A stretch of 7,351 nt of DNA from an uncultured Parasphingopyxis sp. (GTDB taxonomy: Bacteria > Pseudomonadota > Alphaproteobacteria > Sphingomonadales > Sphingomonadaceae), in assembly GCA_905479515.1 (NCBI GenBank), contig CAJQMX010000164.1:1-7351 (forward strand). The letters run 5' to 3'. The notes beneath the pieces were generated by a model, which searched no databases, was not told where the DNA came from, and saw only the letters and a list, made by a program, of their open reading frames with translations. A program made the translations under genes and the position numbers. Positions 1-5,639 of this stretch are shown here, one piece after another. How positions within the stretch are numbered: position 1 is the stretch's first letter; each line of letters starts with the position of its first letter.

Positions 1-1
1 C

Positions 2-631
2 CGCTCACCGGCCCTGCCTGCGCGAATCTGCGATTATTGCCATGCAACTGTAAAACGGATTGCCGAAGGCGTTGAGCTGGCCGGTGAAGTCGCCGTGCTG
101 CCTTTCGATGTCAGCCCGATCCAGATCGGCACGCGCGGCGAATATGGTAGCCAGACATTCGAAGTCATTGGCCGTATCCGGCTCGGCTATGATCAGGGCG
201 CCTGGAATGACTGGCTCTGCCTGTTTTCGGACATGACCCATGGCTGGCTCAGCGAGTCAGACGGGCAATTCCAGATGGTCATCGAGCGCCCGATTTCCGA
301 AACAAATTCGGACCTGATCCAGCATCTCGCACAGGGCGGCGAGACGGCCGTCGGAGATCGCACCCAGATCGACGGGTCGGAGTTCGTCGTATCGGATATG
401 CGCACTGCCAAATGTATCGCGGCAGAGGGGGAGCTGCCCTTCGCGCCGACCACCGGCTGGGACGTGTTCAACGTCGATATGCGGGATGACCAGGGTTTCT
501 CTGCCAATTTCGAGCGCGAAGAAGGCGAAGACCCGGCCTTTTATGTCGGGCGCTATGTGACACTCGCCGAACTCAAACCGCAAAATCTGCGCGCCATTCA
601 TGGCTGGAAGATGCCTGATTATGCCGCCTGA
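2..631 (+). CDS. Zinc-ribbon DUF4178 protein, soluble (5' end cut by window)
   Basis: Reading frame 2 is open from the window edge to the TGA at 629-631, giving 209 visible residues without a start. The first residues carry the second half of a zinc ribbon, CDYC (Cys codons at 29-31 and 38-40). The first CxxC pair must lie upstream, so only about 20-40 residues are probably missing. After it comes a beta-rich DUF4178-type region with a GTRGEYGSQTFEVIGR stretch, a WNDWLCLF strand and WLSESDGQF. A second similar half ends in FYVGRYVTLAEL. There is no membrane segment, so a cytoplasmic protein is expected. It is clearly paralogous to the next gene (ribbon, then GxRG...xxEVIG, then WxxxLLF). The GTG at 95 is internal to the domain and is not the start. 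DUF4178 has no established biochemical function; the neighbours suggest a part in a membrane-associated polyamine or stress system. Family call is from motif recognition only. Confidence 0.8.
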   Translation, partial: RSPALPARICDYCHATVKRIAEGVELAGEVAVLPFDVSPIQIGTRGEYGSQTFEVIGRIRLGYDQGAWNDWLCLFSDMTHGWLSESDGQFQMVIERPISETNSDLIQHLAQGGETAVGDRTQIDGSEFVVSDMRTAKCIAAEGELPFAPTTGWDVFNVDMRDDQGFSANFEREEGEDPAFYVGRYVTLAELKPQNLRAIHGWKMPDYAA

Positions 632-2021
632 ACCACCCCAGAACCCGCCGCCCGAAGACGATCGCCCCAATCCTTGGGGCAATGCCAGTGACGCGCCGGC
701 TCAGGAGGGCCCCACAGCCACGCGCACGGTCGTTCCATCAGAGAGCGATAGCGCGCCGGCGGCCGAACAGTTCAACTGCCCCAATTGCGGCGGCTCGATA
801 GAGATCAAGGCGGCGGGCACGTCGGTCAGTATCGCCTGCCAATATTGCGGTTCGACACTCGATGTCACCAACCCCGATGTCAGCATCATCCAGCGCTATG
901 AAGGCGAGGTGCGCAAGCTCGAACTGCCGCTTGGCAGCCGGGGCGTTTTGCGCGGTACTGAGTGGGAAGTCATTGGCTATCAGCGGCGTTCGGAAAACGG
1001 GCAATATCCGTGGGACGAATATCTGCTGTTCAACCCCTATGAGGGCTACCGGTTCCTCGATACGGACGGGCGCGGCTGGAGCTTCGGGCGGCAACTGACC
1101 GCGACGCCGCAGAAACTGTCGGCGGTCGGCTTCACGGTGGACGGCGAATTTTACGAACCTTTCTACGCGCAAACCCGCGCGCAGGTCGATTATGTACTGG
1201 GCGAGTTTTACTGGCGCGTCGCGGTTGGCGAGGAAGTGCTGACTGCCGATTACGTGCGGCCCGGCAAGATGCTGAGCTGGGAGCATAGCGCCGAAGAGAC
1301 GGTTTGGACGCTCAGTGAATTGCTTGAACCCAATGAAATAACCGATGCGTTCGGGATTCCGCCTGCCAAGGGCGGCGGCCTGCCGCTGCCGCACCAGCCT
1401 TCGCCGTATCGCGAAAAGGCCGGCAAATATATGAAGCTGGCGCTTGCGGTGGCGCTCGCGCTGATCGTGATATCCTTCCTGTTTGGCGGCACCAGCGATC
1501 CGCAGACGGCGCGGGTCAATCTGGCCACCGATGGCGTTGAGCAAAGCACCACAGTGGGGCCGATCACGCTTGAAAGATCCCGCCAGGCGGTCACCGTGTC
1601 TGCCCAGGCTCCGGGTATCGAGAATAGCTGGATCGACCTGACCTATTCGCTGACCAATAGCGAGACAGGCGAGGTGTTTGAGGCGAACAGTGTCGTCGAT
1701 GCCTATTCGGGGCGGGATAGCGAGGGCAACTGGTCTGAAGGCAGCCGCTATTCGGCCAGCAAATTCTCGATGATTCCGGCAGGCACCTATGAGCTCAACA
1801 TTTATGCCGCAGGCAACCGCTGGACCGAAGGTCAATATGGCAGCAGCCCCAGTGCAGAGGTTGAGGTAACGATAGAGAAGGGCGCAACCTTCTATTCGAA
1901 CCTGTTCCTGGCTCTGCTCCTCGTGCTTGTCCCGGCGATATGGCAATGGTGGAAACATCTGAGCTTTGAATCGCGGCGCAAATCGGACAGCGACTTTTCA
2001 GGGAGTGACGATGATGACTGA
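621..2021 (+). CDS. Membrane-anchored zinc-ribbon DUF4178 protein
   Basis: 466 residues from the ATG at 621. This start follows GGAAG (606-610) by 10 bases and overlaps the previous gene by 11 bp. An ATG at 600 would add only seven residues and has no better ribosome site. Layout: a Pro/Asp-rich disordered N-terminus (1-50); a complete zinc ribbon CPNC (53-56) and CQYC (73-76); a DUF4178 region (about 95-240, with RGTEWEVIG and WDEYLLF); a first membrane helix (about 270-290); a roughly 130-residue domain rich in beta strands (about 291-424, with SWIDLTYSLTN and PAGTYELNIY); a second membrane helix (about 426-445); and a basic then very acidic tail ending in DDDD. By the positive-inside rule the ribbon and DUF4178 part are cytoplasmic and the beta domain periplasmic, so the protein could link the two sides of the inner membrane. 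Its role is unknown. The zinc ribbon more likely serves as a structural or interaction module than as a DNA binder, given the membrane anchor. Confidence 0.85.
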   Translation: MPPEPPQNPPPEDDRPNPWGNASDAPAQEGPTATRTVVPSESDSAPAAEQFNCPNCGGSIEIKAAGTSVSIACQYCGSTLDVTNPDVSIIQRYEGEVRKLELPLGSRGVLRGTEWEVIGYQRRSENGQYPWDEYLLFNPYEGYRFLDTDGRGWSFGRQLTATPQKLSAVGFTVDGEFYEPFYAQTRAQVDYVLGEFYWRVAVGEEVLTADYVRPGKMLSWEHSAEETVWTLSELLEPNEITDAFGIPPAKGGGLPLPHQPSPYREKAGKYMKLALAVALALIVISFLFGGTSDPQTARVNLATDGVEQSTTVGPITLERSRQAVTVSAQAPGIENSWIDLTYSLTNSETGEVFEANSVVDAYSGRDSEGNWSEGSRYSASKFSMIPAGTYELNIYAAGNRWTEGQYGSSPSAEVEVTIEKGATFYSNLFLALLLVLVPAIWQWWKHLSFESRRKSDSDFSGSDDDD

Positions 2022-2030
2022 GGCAGCGAC

Positions 2031-2195
2031 ATGAACCGGGGTCTATTCATTTTCGGGGCCTGGTGCCTGCTCGTCACATCGGGCTTCGCCTATGCATCCT
2101 TCACCGGCTATTCGCCTTTCGCGGATGGCCAGCGCGCAAGCACGGCACGCGGGCCGGGCGGCGTCTTTATCGGCCGGGGGCCACGTCACAAATAG
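2031..2195 (+). CDS. Small signal-bearing protein, 54 aa
   Basis: A short open frame from ATG 2031 to TAG 2193-2195. GAGG at 2020-2023, which overlaps the stop codon of the previous gene, lies 7 bases before the ATG and is a well-placed ribosome site. Residues 1-22 (MNRGLFIFGAWCLLVTSGFAYA) have the positively charged start, hydrophobic core and AYA-type end of a signal peptide or single membrane anchor. The remaining 32 residues contain YSPFADG and a Gly/Arg-rich end finishing GPRHK. It fills most of the gap between the DUF4178 membrane protein and DUF350 (9 bp before, 32 bp after), so without it this stretch of a very compact operon would be empty. I do not recognise a family. It is probably a periplasmic or inner-membrane accessory peptide of the cassette. 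Small size makes it easy for gene callers to miss. Confidence 0.7.
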   Translation: MNRGLFIFGAWCLLVTSGFAYASFTGYSPFADGQRASTARGPGGVFIGRGPRHK

Positions 2196-2214
2196 GCCGA
2201 GGCCAGCCTATCAA

Positions 2215-2219
2215 GGGAG
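2215..2219 (+). promoter_or_regulatory. Ribosome binding site of the DUF350 gene
   Basis: GGGAG within AAGGGAG, 8 bases before the ATG at 2228. It decides that start over the in-frame upstream ATG at 2063, which would place the first 55 residues inside the preceding small gene in another frame and give an un-family-like extension. Confidence 0.7.
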
Positions 2220-2227
2220 ATTTGATT

Positions 2228-2434
2228 ATGGATATGACAATAATCTGGAATACGCTGATTTATGCCGGCATCGGCATCGGCCTGTTCATCATTTCGTTTA
2301 TCATTCTGGATCTGCTGACCCCGGGCAAGCTGTGGGAAGAGATTGAGCAGAAGCAGAATACCGCCGTTGCCATTTTCGCAGGATCGATTGCGCTTGGCAT
2401 AGCGATTATCGTCGCCGCTTCGGTGCATGGCTGA
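2228..2434 (+). CDS. DUF350 family inner-membrane protein, single-unit form
   Basis: 68 residues, chosen from the ATG at 2228 behind a good ribosome site. Two membrane helices (about 7-28 and 45-66) flank a short loop, DLLTPGKLWEEIEQKQN (28-44). This is the characteristic DUF350 hairpin: a conserved Asp at the end of helix 1, a TPG turn, then a charged amphipathic stretch before NTAVAI. Family members such as E. coli YjfL are about twice this size and carry two such units, so this is the one-unit version and would have to oligomerise to form an equivalent bundle. The function is not established for the family. In other bacteria DUF350 genes also sit beside polyamine-related or PspA-type genes (recalled from general knowledge, not checked here). 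The 3' end overlaps the aminopropyltransferase gene by 8 bp, which suggests translational coupling. Confidence 0.85.
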   Translation: MDMTIIWNTLIYAGIGIGLFIISFIILDLLTPGKLWEEIEQKQNTAVAIFAGSIALGIAIIVAASVHG

Positions 2435-3977
2435 AACCGCCCCTGCCGGGTCAAGCGCCCGGCATGACTCTCGTGGAAGGCCTCTTGCCTATGCCCTGAT
2501 CGCGTCGGTGTTCATCATCGCGATTTGCGGCCTTGTCTATCAGCTGCTCGCCAGCACGATTGCCAGCTATCTGCTCGGTGACAGCGTTACCCAATTTTCG
2601 ACAATTATCGGCGTCTATCTGTTCGCGATGGGGATCGGGAGCTGGTTCTCACGCTATGTAAAAAAGGATGAGCTAAGGCTCTTTATTCGCGCCGAAATCC
2701 TGATCGCACTGGTCGGTGGATGGGCAGCGGCGATCCTCTTCATGATGTTCCCGGTGGTCGATGAATTCCGTATTGTGCTGTACGGACTGGTCCTGCTTAT
2801 CGGCTTTCTTGTCGGCCTTGAAATCCCGCTACTGATGCAGATTTTGCGCGACGATTTCGATTTCCGCGAAACCATCTCGACCGTCCTGACATTCGATTAT
2901 GTCGGCGCGCTGGCGGCGTCGTTGCTCTTCCCACTGGTGCTGATGCCGTTCATCGGCATGATCCGCACCGGCTTCCTGTTCGGGCTGTTGAATGTCGTGG
3001 TGGCGATCGCGCTGGTTCTGATCCAGCCCAAGGGCAAACGCCTGCCGATTGAATTGCTCGCAGGCGGCCTTGTCGCCCTATCTCTCATCATCGGCTTTAT
3101 CGGTGCCGAGCGTTTCCAGCGCATGGCCGAAACCGCAAGCCTTGATGAACCGATCATCCATGCGACCTCAACGCCGTATCAGCGCATCGTGCTGACCCGG
3201 CGCGGCGGCAATGTTTCGCTGTTCCTCAACGGCAATCTGCAATTCTCTTCGCTGGACGAGTATCGCTATCACGAGGCGCTGGTGCTCCCCAACCTTGGCC
3301 GGGTAGCCCATCCACGCAACGTGCTGATCCTTGGCGGCGGCGATGGCTTGGCCGCGCGAGAGGTGCTGCGCCATCCCGATGTCGAGACTGTAACGCTTGT
3401 CGATCTTGATCCGGCGATGACGGAGCTTTTTCGCGAAACCCCGCTTTTGACGCAGCTCAATCAAGGCTCGCTCAGCGATCCGCGGATGACGGTCATCAAT
3501 GCCGATGGTTTCCGCTGGGTGCGCGAAACGGAAGGACAGTATGACGCGATCGTCATCGACTTTCCCGATCCCACCGATTTCTCGCTGGGCAAGCTCTACA
3601 CCACGACCTTTTACCGATCCCTGCGTCAGCGCCTCGCGCCCGGCGGCATGGTTTCGGTGCAAAGCGGCTCGCCCTATGTCGCGCCCAATGCCTTCTGGAC
3701 GATTGCCGCCACGCTGGAAGCCGCCGGTTTCGAAACGCGCCCCTATCATGCCTATGTGCCGAGCTTTGGCGAATGGGGTTTCATACTGGCCTCACCCACA
3801 GGTGTGCCCGAAGCATCGAACCTGCTGCCCGGGGGCCGCTTTGTGACGACCGCATCCGAACCCACCCTGTTCGAGTTTCCGCCCGATATGGCGCGGATCG
3901 ATGCCGAACCGAACCGGCTCGACAATCAGCGGCTCGTCCAAACCTTCACGAGTGAATGGCGGCGCTATGACGGCTAG
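2427..3977 (+). CDS. Membrane-embedded spermidine synthase-like aminopropyltransferase
   Basis: 516 residues with two parts. Residues about 20-228 hold roughly seven hydrophobic helices, such as ALIASVFIIAICGLVYQLL near the N-terminus and LLAGGLVALSLIIGFIGA before the enzyme domain. Residues about 240-470 are a spermidine-synthase fold: TPYQRI (249-254); LDEYRYHEAL (276-285); the nucleotide-binding GGGDG (303-307); acidic Asp326/Asp328 in LVDLDP; NADG (358-361); and DFPDP (378-382), where Asp378 corresponds to the catalytic general-base Asp of SpeE enzymes, then KLYTTTFY (389-396). All core residues are present, so activity is expected: transfer of an aminopropyl group from decarboxylated SAM to an amine. 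The acceptor is unknown. The membrane half suggests a membrane-located or hydrophobic acceptor, or product transport, but that is inference. The start at 2427 overlaps DUF350 by 8 bp and has only a weak ribosome site, consistent with coupled translation. The end overlaps speD by 11 bp. Confidence 0.9.
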   Translation: MAETAPAGSSARHDSRGRPLAYALIASVFIIAICGLVYQLLASTIASYLLGDSVTQFSTIIGVYLFAMGIGSWFSRYVKKDELRLFIRAEILIALVGGWAAAILFMMFPVVDEFRIVLYGLVLLIGFLVGLEIPLLMQILRDDFDFRETISTVLTFDYVGALAASLLFPLVLMPFIGMIRTGFLFGLLNVVVAIALVLIQPKGKRLPIELLAGGLVALSLIIGFIGAERFQRMAETASLDEPIIHATSTPYQRIVLTRRGGNVSLFLNGNLQFSSLDEYRYHEALVLPNLGRVAHPRNVLILGGGDGLAAREVLRHPDVETVTLVDLDPAMTELFRETPLLTQLNQGSLSDPRMTVINADGFRWVRETEGQYDAIVIDFPDPTDFSLGKLYTTTFYRSLRQRLAPGGMVSVQSGSPYVAPNAFWTIAATLEAAGFETRPYHAYVPSFGEWGFILASPTGVPEASNLLPGGRFVTTASEPTLFEFPPDMARIDAEPNRLDNQRLVQTFTSEWRRYDG

Positions 3978-4350
3978 TCCGCCTCTCCCCTATGACGGAC
4001 GCCATATGCTGGCTGACTTTCACGATTGTGCGGGCGGGCTCGATGATGTCGCGCTTGTCGAGCGGGCCCTGCGCGAAGCGGTGCCAGCGGCGGGCGCTAC
4101 GATCCTTGATCTGAACCTGCACCATTTCGGCGAAGGGCAGGGGGTTACCGGTGTGGCGCTGCTCGCGGAATCGCATATGTCGATCCACACCTGGCCCGAG
4201 CATGGCTATGCGGCGCTCGACCTGTTCCTGTGCGGACGCCGGCACGATATTGATGCGGCGCTACAGATACTCATCGATGCATTCAAACCCGCAGACGTTA
4301 CCAAGCGCACGATTGCGCGCGGCTATGGCGTGGGCGCGTTGGTGGAGTAG
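3967..4350 (+). CDS. speD: S-adenosylmethionine decarboxylase proenzyme (SpeD, pyruvoyl type)
   Basis: 127 residues, the usual size for the short bacterial class. The self-processing motif is intact: AESHMSIHTWPEHGYAALD, where cleavage between Glu68 and Ser69 turns Ser69 into the pyruvoyl cofactor. His74 and Cys89 (in LFLCG) stand at the same offsets (5 and 20) from that serine as the processing His and catalytic Cys of the Thermotoga enzyme. The product decarboxylates SAM to decarboxylated SAM, the aminopropyl donor. The ATG at 3967 overlaps the aminopropyltransferase gene by 11 bp and is preferred because upstream in-frame ATGs, such as 3901, lie deep inside that gene and add un-family-like sequence. 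An ATG at 4006 would remove a few N-terminal residues. Last gene of the cassette: it supplies the donor for the enzyme encoded just before it. Confidence 0.95.
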   Translation: MTASPPLPYDGRHMLADFHDCAGGLDDVALVERALREAVPAAGATILDLNLHHFGEGQGVTGVALLAESHMSIHTWPEHGYAALDLFLCGRRHDIDAALQILIDAFKPADVTKRTIARGYGVGALVE

Positions 4351-4357
4351 ATCCGGG

Positions 4358-4855
4358 CTATTCCGACTGGAGATAGGCGATCAGATTGGCGCGGTCCTGC
4401 GGGTCGGAAATGCCGCGAAAGGCCATGCGTGTTCCCGGAACGATACGGCGCGGATTCTCAAGATACTGAAACAGTTTTTCCGGCGTCCAGGTGATGCCGC
4501 TATTCGCATTGGCATCGGAATAGCGGAAGCTTTCAACGCTTCCTGCCGCGCTGCCCACGATATTGTGGAGCGACGGCCCGGTGCGGTTCACACCCGCGTC
4601 CATGACATGACAGGCGCGGCACAGCGTAAATATGGCTGCACCAGCGGCGGGATCGCCCGTGAAGTCAGCAAGAACCGTCCCGTCTTCCGTGTCGGTGGAG
4701 TCCGCAGGCGGCGTGCCCGTCGTCGCAGGCGCTTCGCTCGATGTCTCCGTGCCGGAGGAGGAGGAGGAGGTGGTGTCATCACCTCCCGAACAGGCGGTCG
4801 TTGCAGAGAGAGCCAGAGCCGCCGCACCGCCCAGAAGAATATTCAGTTTTGCCAT
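4358..4855 (-). CDS. Class I cytochrome c, probable lipoprotein
   Basis: 165 residues from the minus-strand ATG at 4855, preceded by GGAGG (4868-4872) at 12 bases. An in-frame ATG further upstream would run into the neighbouring MarR gene and hide the signal sequence. Residues 1-22 form a secretion signal ending ATTAC, so Cys22 may be lipidated. The -3 position is Thr rather than the usual Leu/Val, so ordinary signal cleavage near here is the alternative. A Ser/Thr/Asp/Glu-rich flexible linker follows (about 23-65). The cytochrome domain (66-165) has the haem-binding CRACH (Cys79, Cys82, His83), TGPSLHNIVG, WTPEKLFQYLENP and the axial-ligand segment GTRMAFRG (Met144), the pattern of mitochondrial-type cytochrome c. 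It probably carries electrons in the periplasm, tethered to the membrane. It lies 25 bp downstream of the MarR gene and may be co-transcribed with it. Confidence 0.9.
   Translation of the reverse strand: MAKLNILLGGAAALALSATTACSGGDDTTSSSSSGTETSSEAPATTGTPPADSTDTEDGTVLADFTGDPAAGAAIFTLCRACHVMDAGVNRTGPSLHNIVGSAAGSVESFRYSDANANSGITWTPEKLFQYLENPRRIVPGTRMAFRGISDPQDRANLIAYLQSE
4754..4770. repeat. GGA trinucleotide microsatellite in the cytochrome c linker
   Basis: Five GGA units plus GG on the + strand, read on the minus strand as five consecutive TCC serine codons (Ser30-Ser34). Slippage by whole units would change the linker length without a frameshift. Confidence 0.85.
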
Positions 4856-4880
4856 GATTGTTGCCTGCCTCCGAAAGCGC

Positions 4881-5429
4881 TCAGGAACTGGACGAGTCCA
4901 ATTCAAACTCCACGATTTCTCCCACTCGTTCCATAAAGTCCATACCATTGATGATCTGGTCATCGGTCAGCTTGCCTGAAATTTGAGCGATGAACTTTTC
5001 GGTGCGGGCGATCATTTCGTTGATCGTGGCGGTCCCCGCATCGGTCAGGCTGATGCTCTTCTCCCGGCCCGAATTCGCGCTTTCTTCAATCGCGATTAGC
5101 TCCAGCGGCGGCTGGGCCATTTTTCGCAACACTTTGGAAATCGCAGGGCTCCCCAGATCATACCATTCGCCGATCAGCTGTTCGATGACCTTGCGGGGCA
5201 GGGTGCGACCGTCCTTGCCTTTGGACTTGATGATCCACAGGATCACCGTCTGGTGGCGATTGAGCGTGCCCCCGCTGAGCTGTTTCTCGACCGCCATGCC
5301 CACCGCATAATGAAACGGATAGAAAAGCTTCAGGAAGTTCAGCGGTGCATTGTCCCGGCTGATCGGTAGCTTCAGCCCAAACTGCGATTCATCCAGCTGC
5401 GGCGCTGTGGCTTTCGCCTTCTTCACCAT
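4881..5429 (-). CDS. MarR-family winged-helix transcriptional regulator
   Basis: 182 residues from the minus-strand ATG at 5429. Predominantly helical, with a dimerisation N-terminus (NAPLNFLKLFYPFHYAVGMAVEK, roughly 28-49) and a helix containing TLNRHQTVILWII (55-67). A recognition-helix region SPAISKVLRKMAQ (94-106) follows, then a wing ending in GREKSISLTDAG (121-132), the TDAG end being typical of MarR proteins. The C-terminus (about 133-175) is again helical. MarR proteins bind short palindromes as dimers and are usually released by a small-molecule ligand; the ligand here is unknown. The frame stays open back to a GTG at 5582, but the extra 51 residues are Arg/Pro-rich and unlike the family. 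No strong ribosome site precedes either start, so the exact N-terminus is less sure than the call. Divergent from the P450 gene across 210 bp, which makes that gene the likely target. Confidence 0.85.
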   Translation of the reverse strand: MVKKAKATAPQLDESQFGLKLPISRDNAPLNFLKLFYPFHYAVGMAVEKQLSGGTLNRHQTVILWIIKSKGKDGRTLPRKVIEQLIGEWYDLGSPAISKVLRKMAQPPLELIAIEESANSGREKSISLTDAGTATINEMIARTEKFIAQISGKLTDDQIINGMDFMERVGEIVEFELDSSSS

Positions 5430-5568
5430 GGATTGCCCGGCTTTGCGATATTCGTTTGGAATTGGAGTGTGTTCATAACGGTTCCTTACCGCGACTAGCA
5501 GTGAATGTTCAACGCCGCTCGTCAGGCGGCCCCGGCATCCCTTTGGGCGCCGTGGGTTTCGAGGTGGC

Positions 5569-5598
5569 TTGACGGCAAACACTCATGGCTCTAATTAT
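5569..5598 (+). promoter_or_regulatory. Candidate promoter for the P450 gene
   Basis: TTGACG at 5569-5574 matches five of six -35 consensus bases. AATTAT at 5593-5598 matches four of six -10 bases after an 18-base spacer. Transcription would begin near 5605, giving a leader of about 35 bases. Sequence match only. Confidence 0.35.
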
Positions 5599-5604
5599 GT
5601 CCAT
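5585..5604. promoter_or_regulatory. Candidate MarR operator dyad
   Basis: ATGG-N3-TAATTA-N3-CCAT is symmetric about the midpoint of TAATTA (5592-5597): 14 of 20 positions obey the two-fold symmetry. Size and symmetry suit a winged-helix dimer. It covers the candidate -10 element of the P450 gene, so binding would block that promoter. Assignment to the adjacent MarR protein is inference from position. Confidence 0.45.
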
Positions 5605-5639
5605 AAGCAATAGTTTCCAAAAGCAATTAAAGGGATGCA

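Larger units (their letters stand above)
5535..5638. repeat. 10-bp inverted repeat ending at the P450 ribosome site
   Basis: GCATCCCTTT at 5535-5544 is the exact reverse complement of AAAGGGATGC at 5629-5638, with 84 bases between. The right arm contains the P450 ribosome binding site and stops 2 bases before its ATG. Confidence 0.5.
5430..5639. other. Divergent intergenic control region (MarR / P450)
   Basis: 210 bp between the MarR start and the P450 start, the longest non-coding stretch in the window. It holds a candidate promoter facing the P450 gene, an overlapping 20-bp dyad and a widely spaced 10-bp inverted repeat, listed separately. The MarR-proximal part (about 5430-5530) shows no convincing promoter or gene. 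Confidence 0.6.

Noticed and set aside
738..1958. 406-codon open frame on the minus strand opposite the membrane DUF4178 gene
   Set aside because: Low-complexity Arg/Ala/Gly-rich translation with no recognisable motif, fully antisense to a gene with zinc ribbon, DUF4178 and membrane helices; typical by-product of GC-rich coding sequence.
3168..3749. 193-codon minus-strand frame inside the aminopropyltransferase gene
   Set aside because: Lies opposite the catalytic domain, shows no family motif and has no ribosome site or neighbours to support it.
3901..3966. Earlier SpeD start at 3901
   Set aside because: Adds 22 residues that are a shifted reading of the aminopropyltransferase end; the ATG at 3967 gives the family length and a small operon-style overlap.
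4151..4936. 261-codon plus-strand frame across speD, the cytochrome c gene and the MarR end
   Set aside because: Out of frame with speD and antisense to the cytochrome gene, whose CxxCH and Met ligand are clear; poly-Gly and Arg-rich stretches mark it as a shadow.
5430..5582. N-terminal extension of the MarR protein from the GTG at 5582
   Set aside because: Adds 51 Arg/Pro-rich residues unlike the family and would fill most of the divergent control region; the ATG at 5429 gives a normal MarR size, although its ribosome site is weak.
5605..5627. Direct repeat AAGCAAT at 5605-5611 and 5621-5627 upstream of the P450
   Set aside because: Seven bases in an A-rich leader are likely by chance, and there is no further copy or symmetry to support a binding site.
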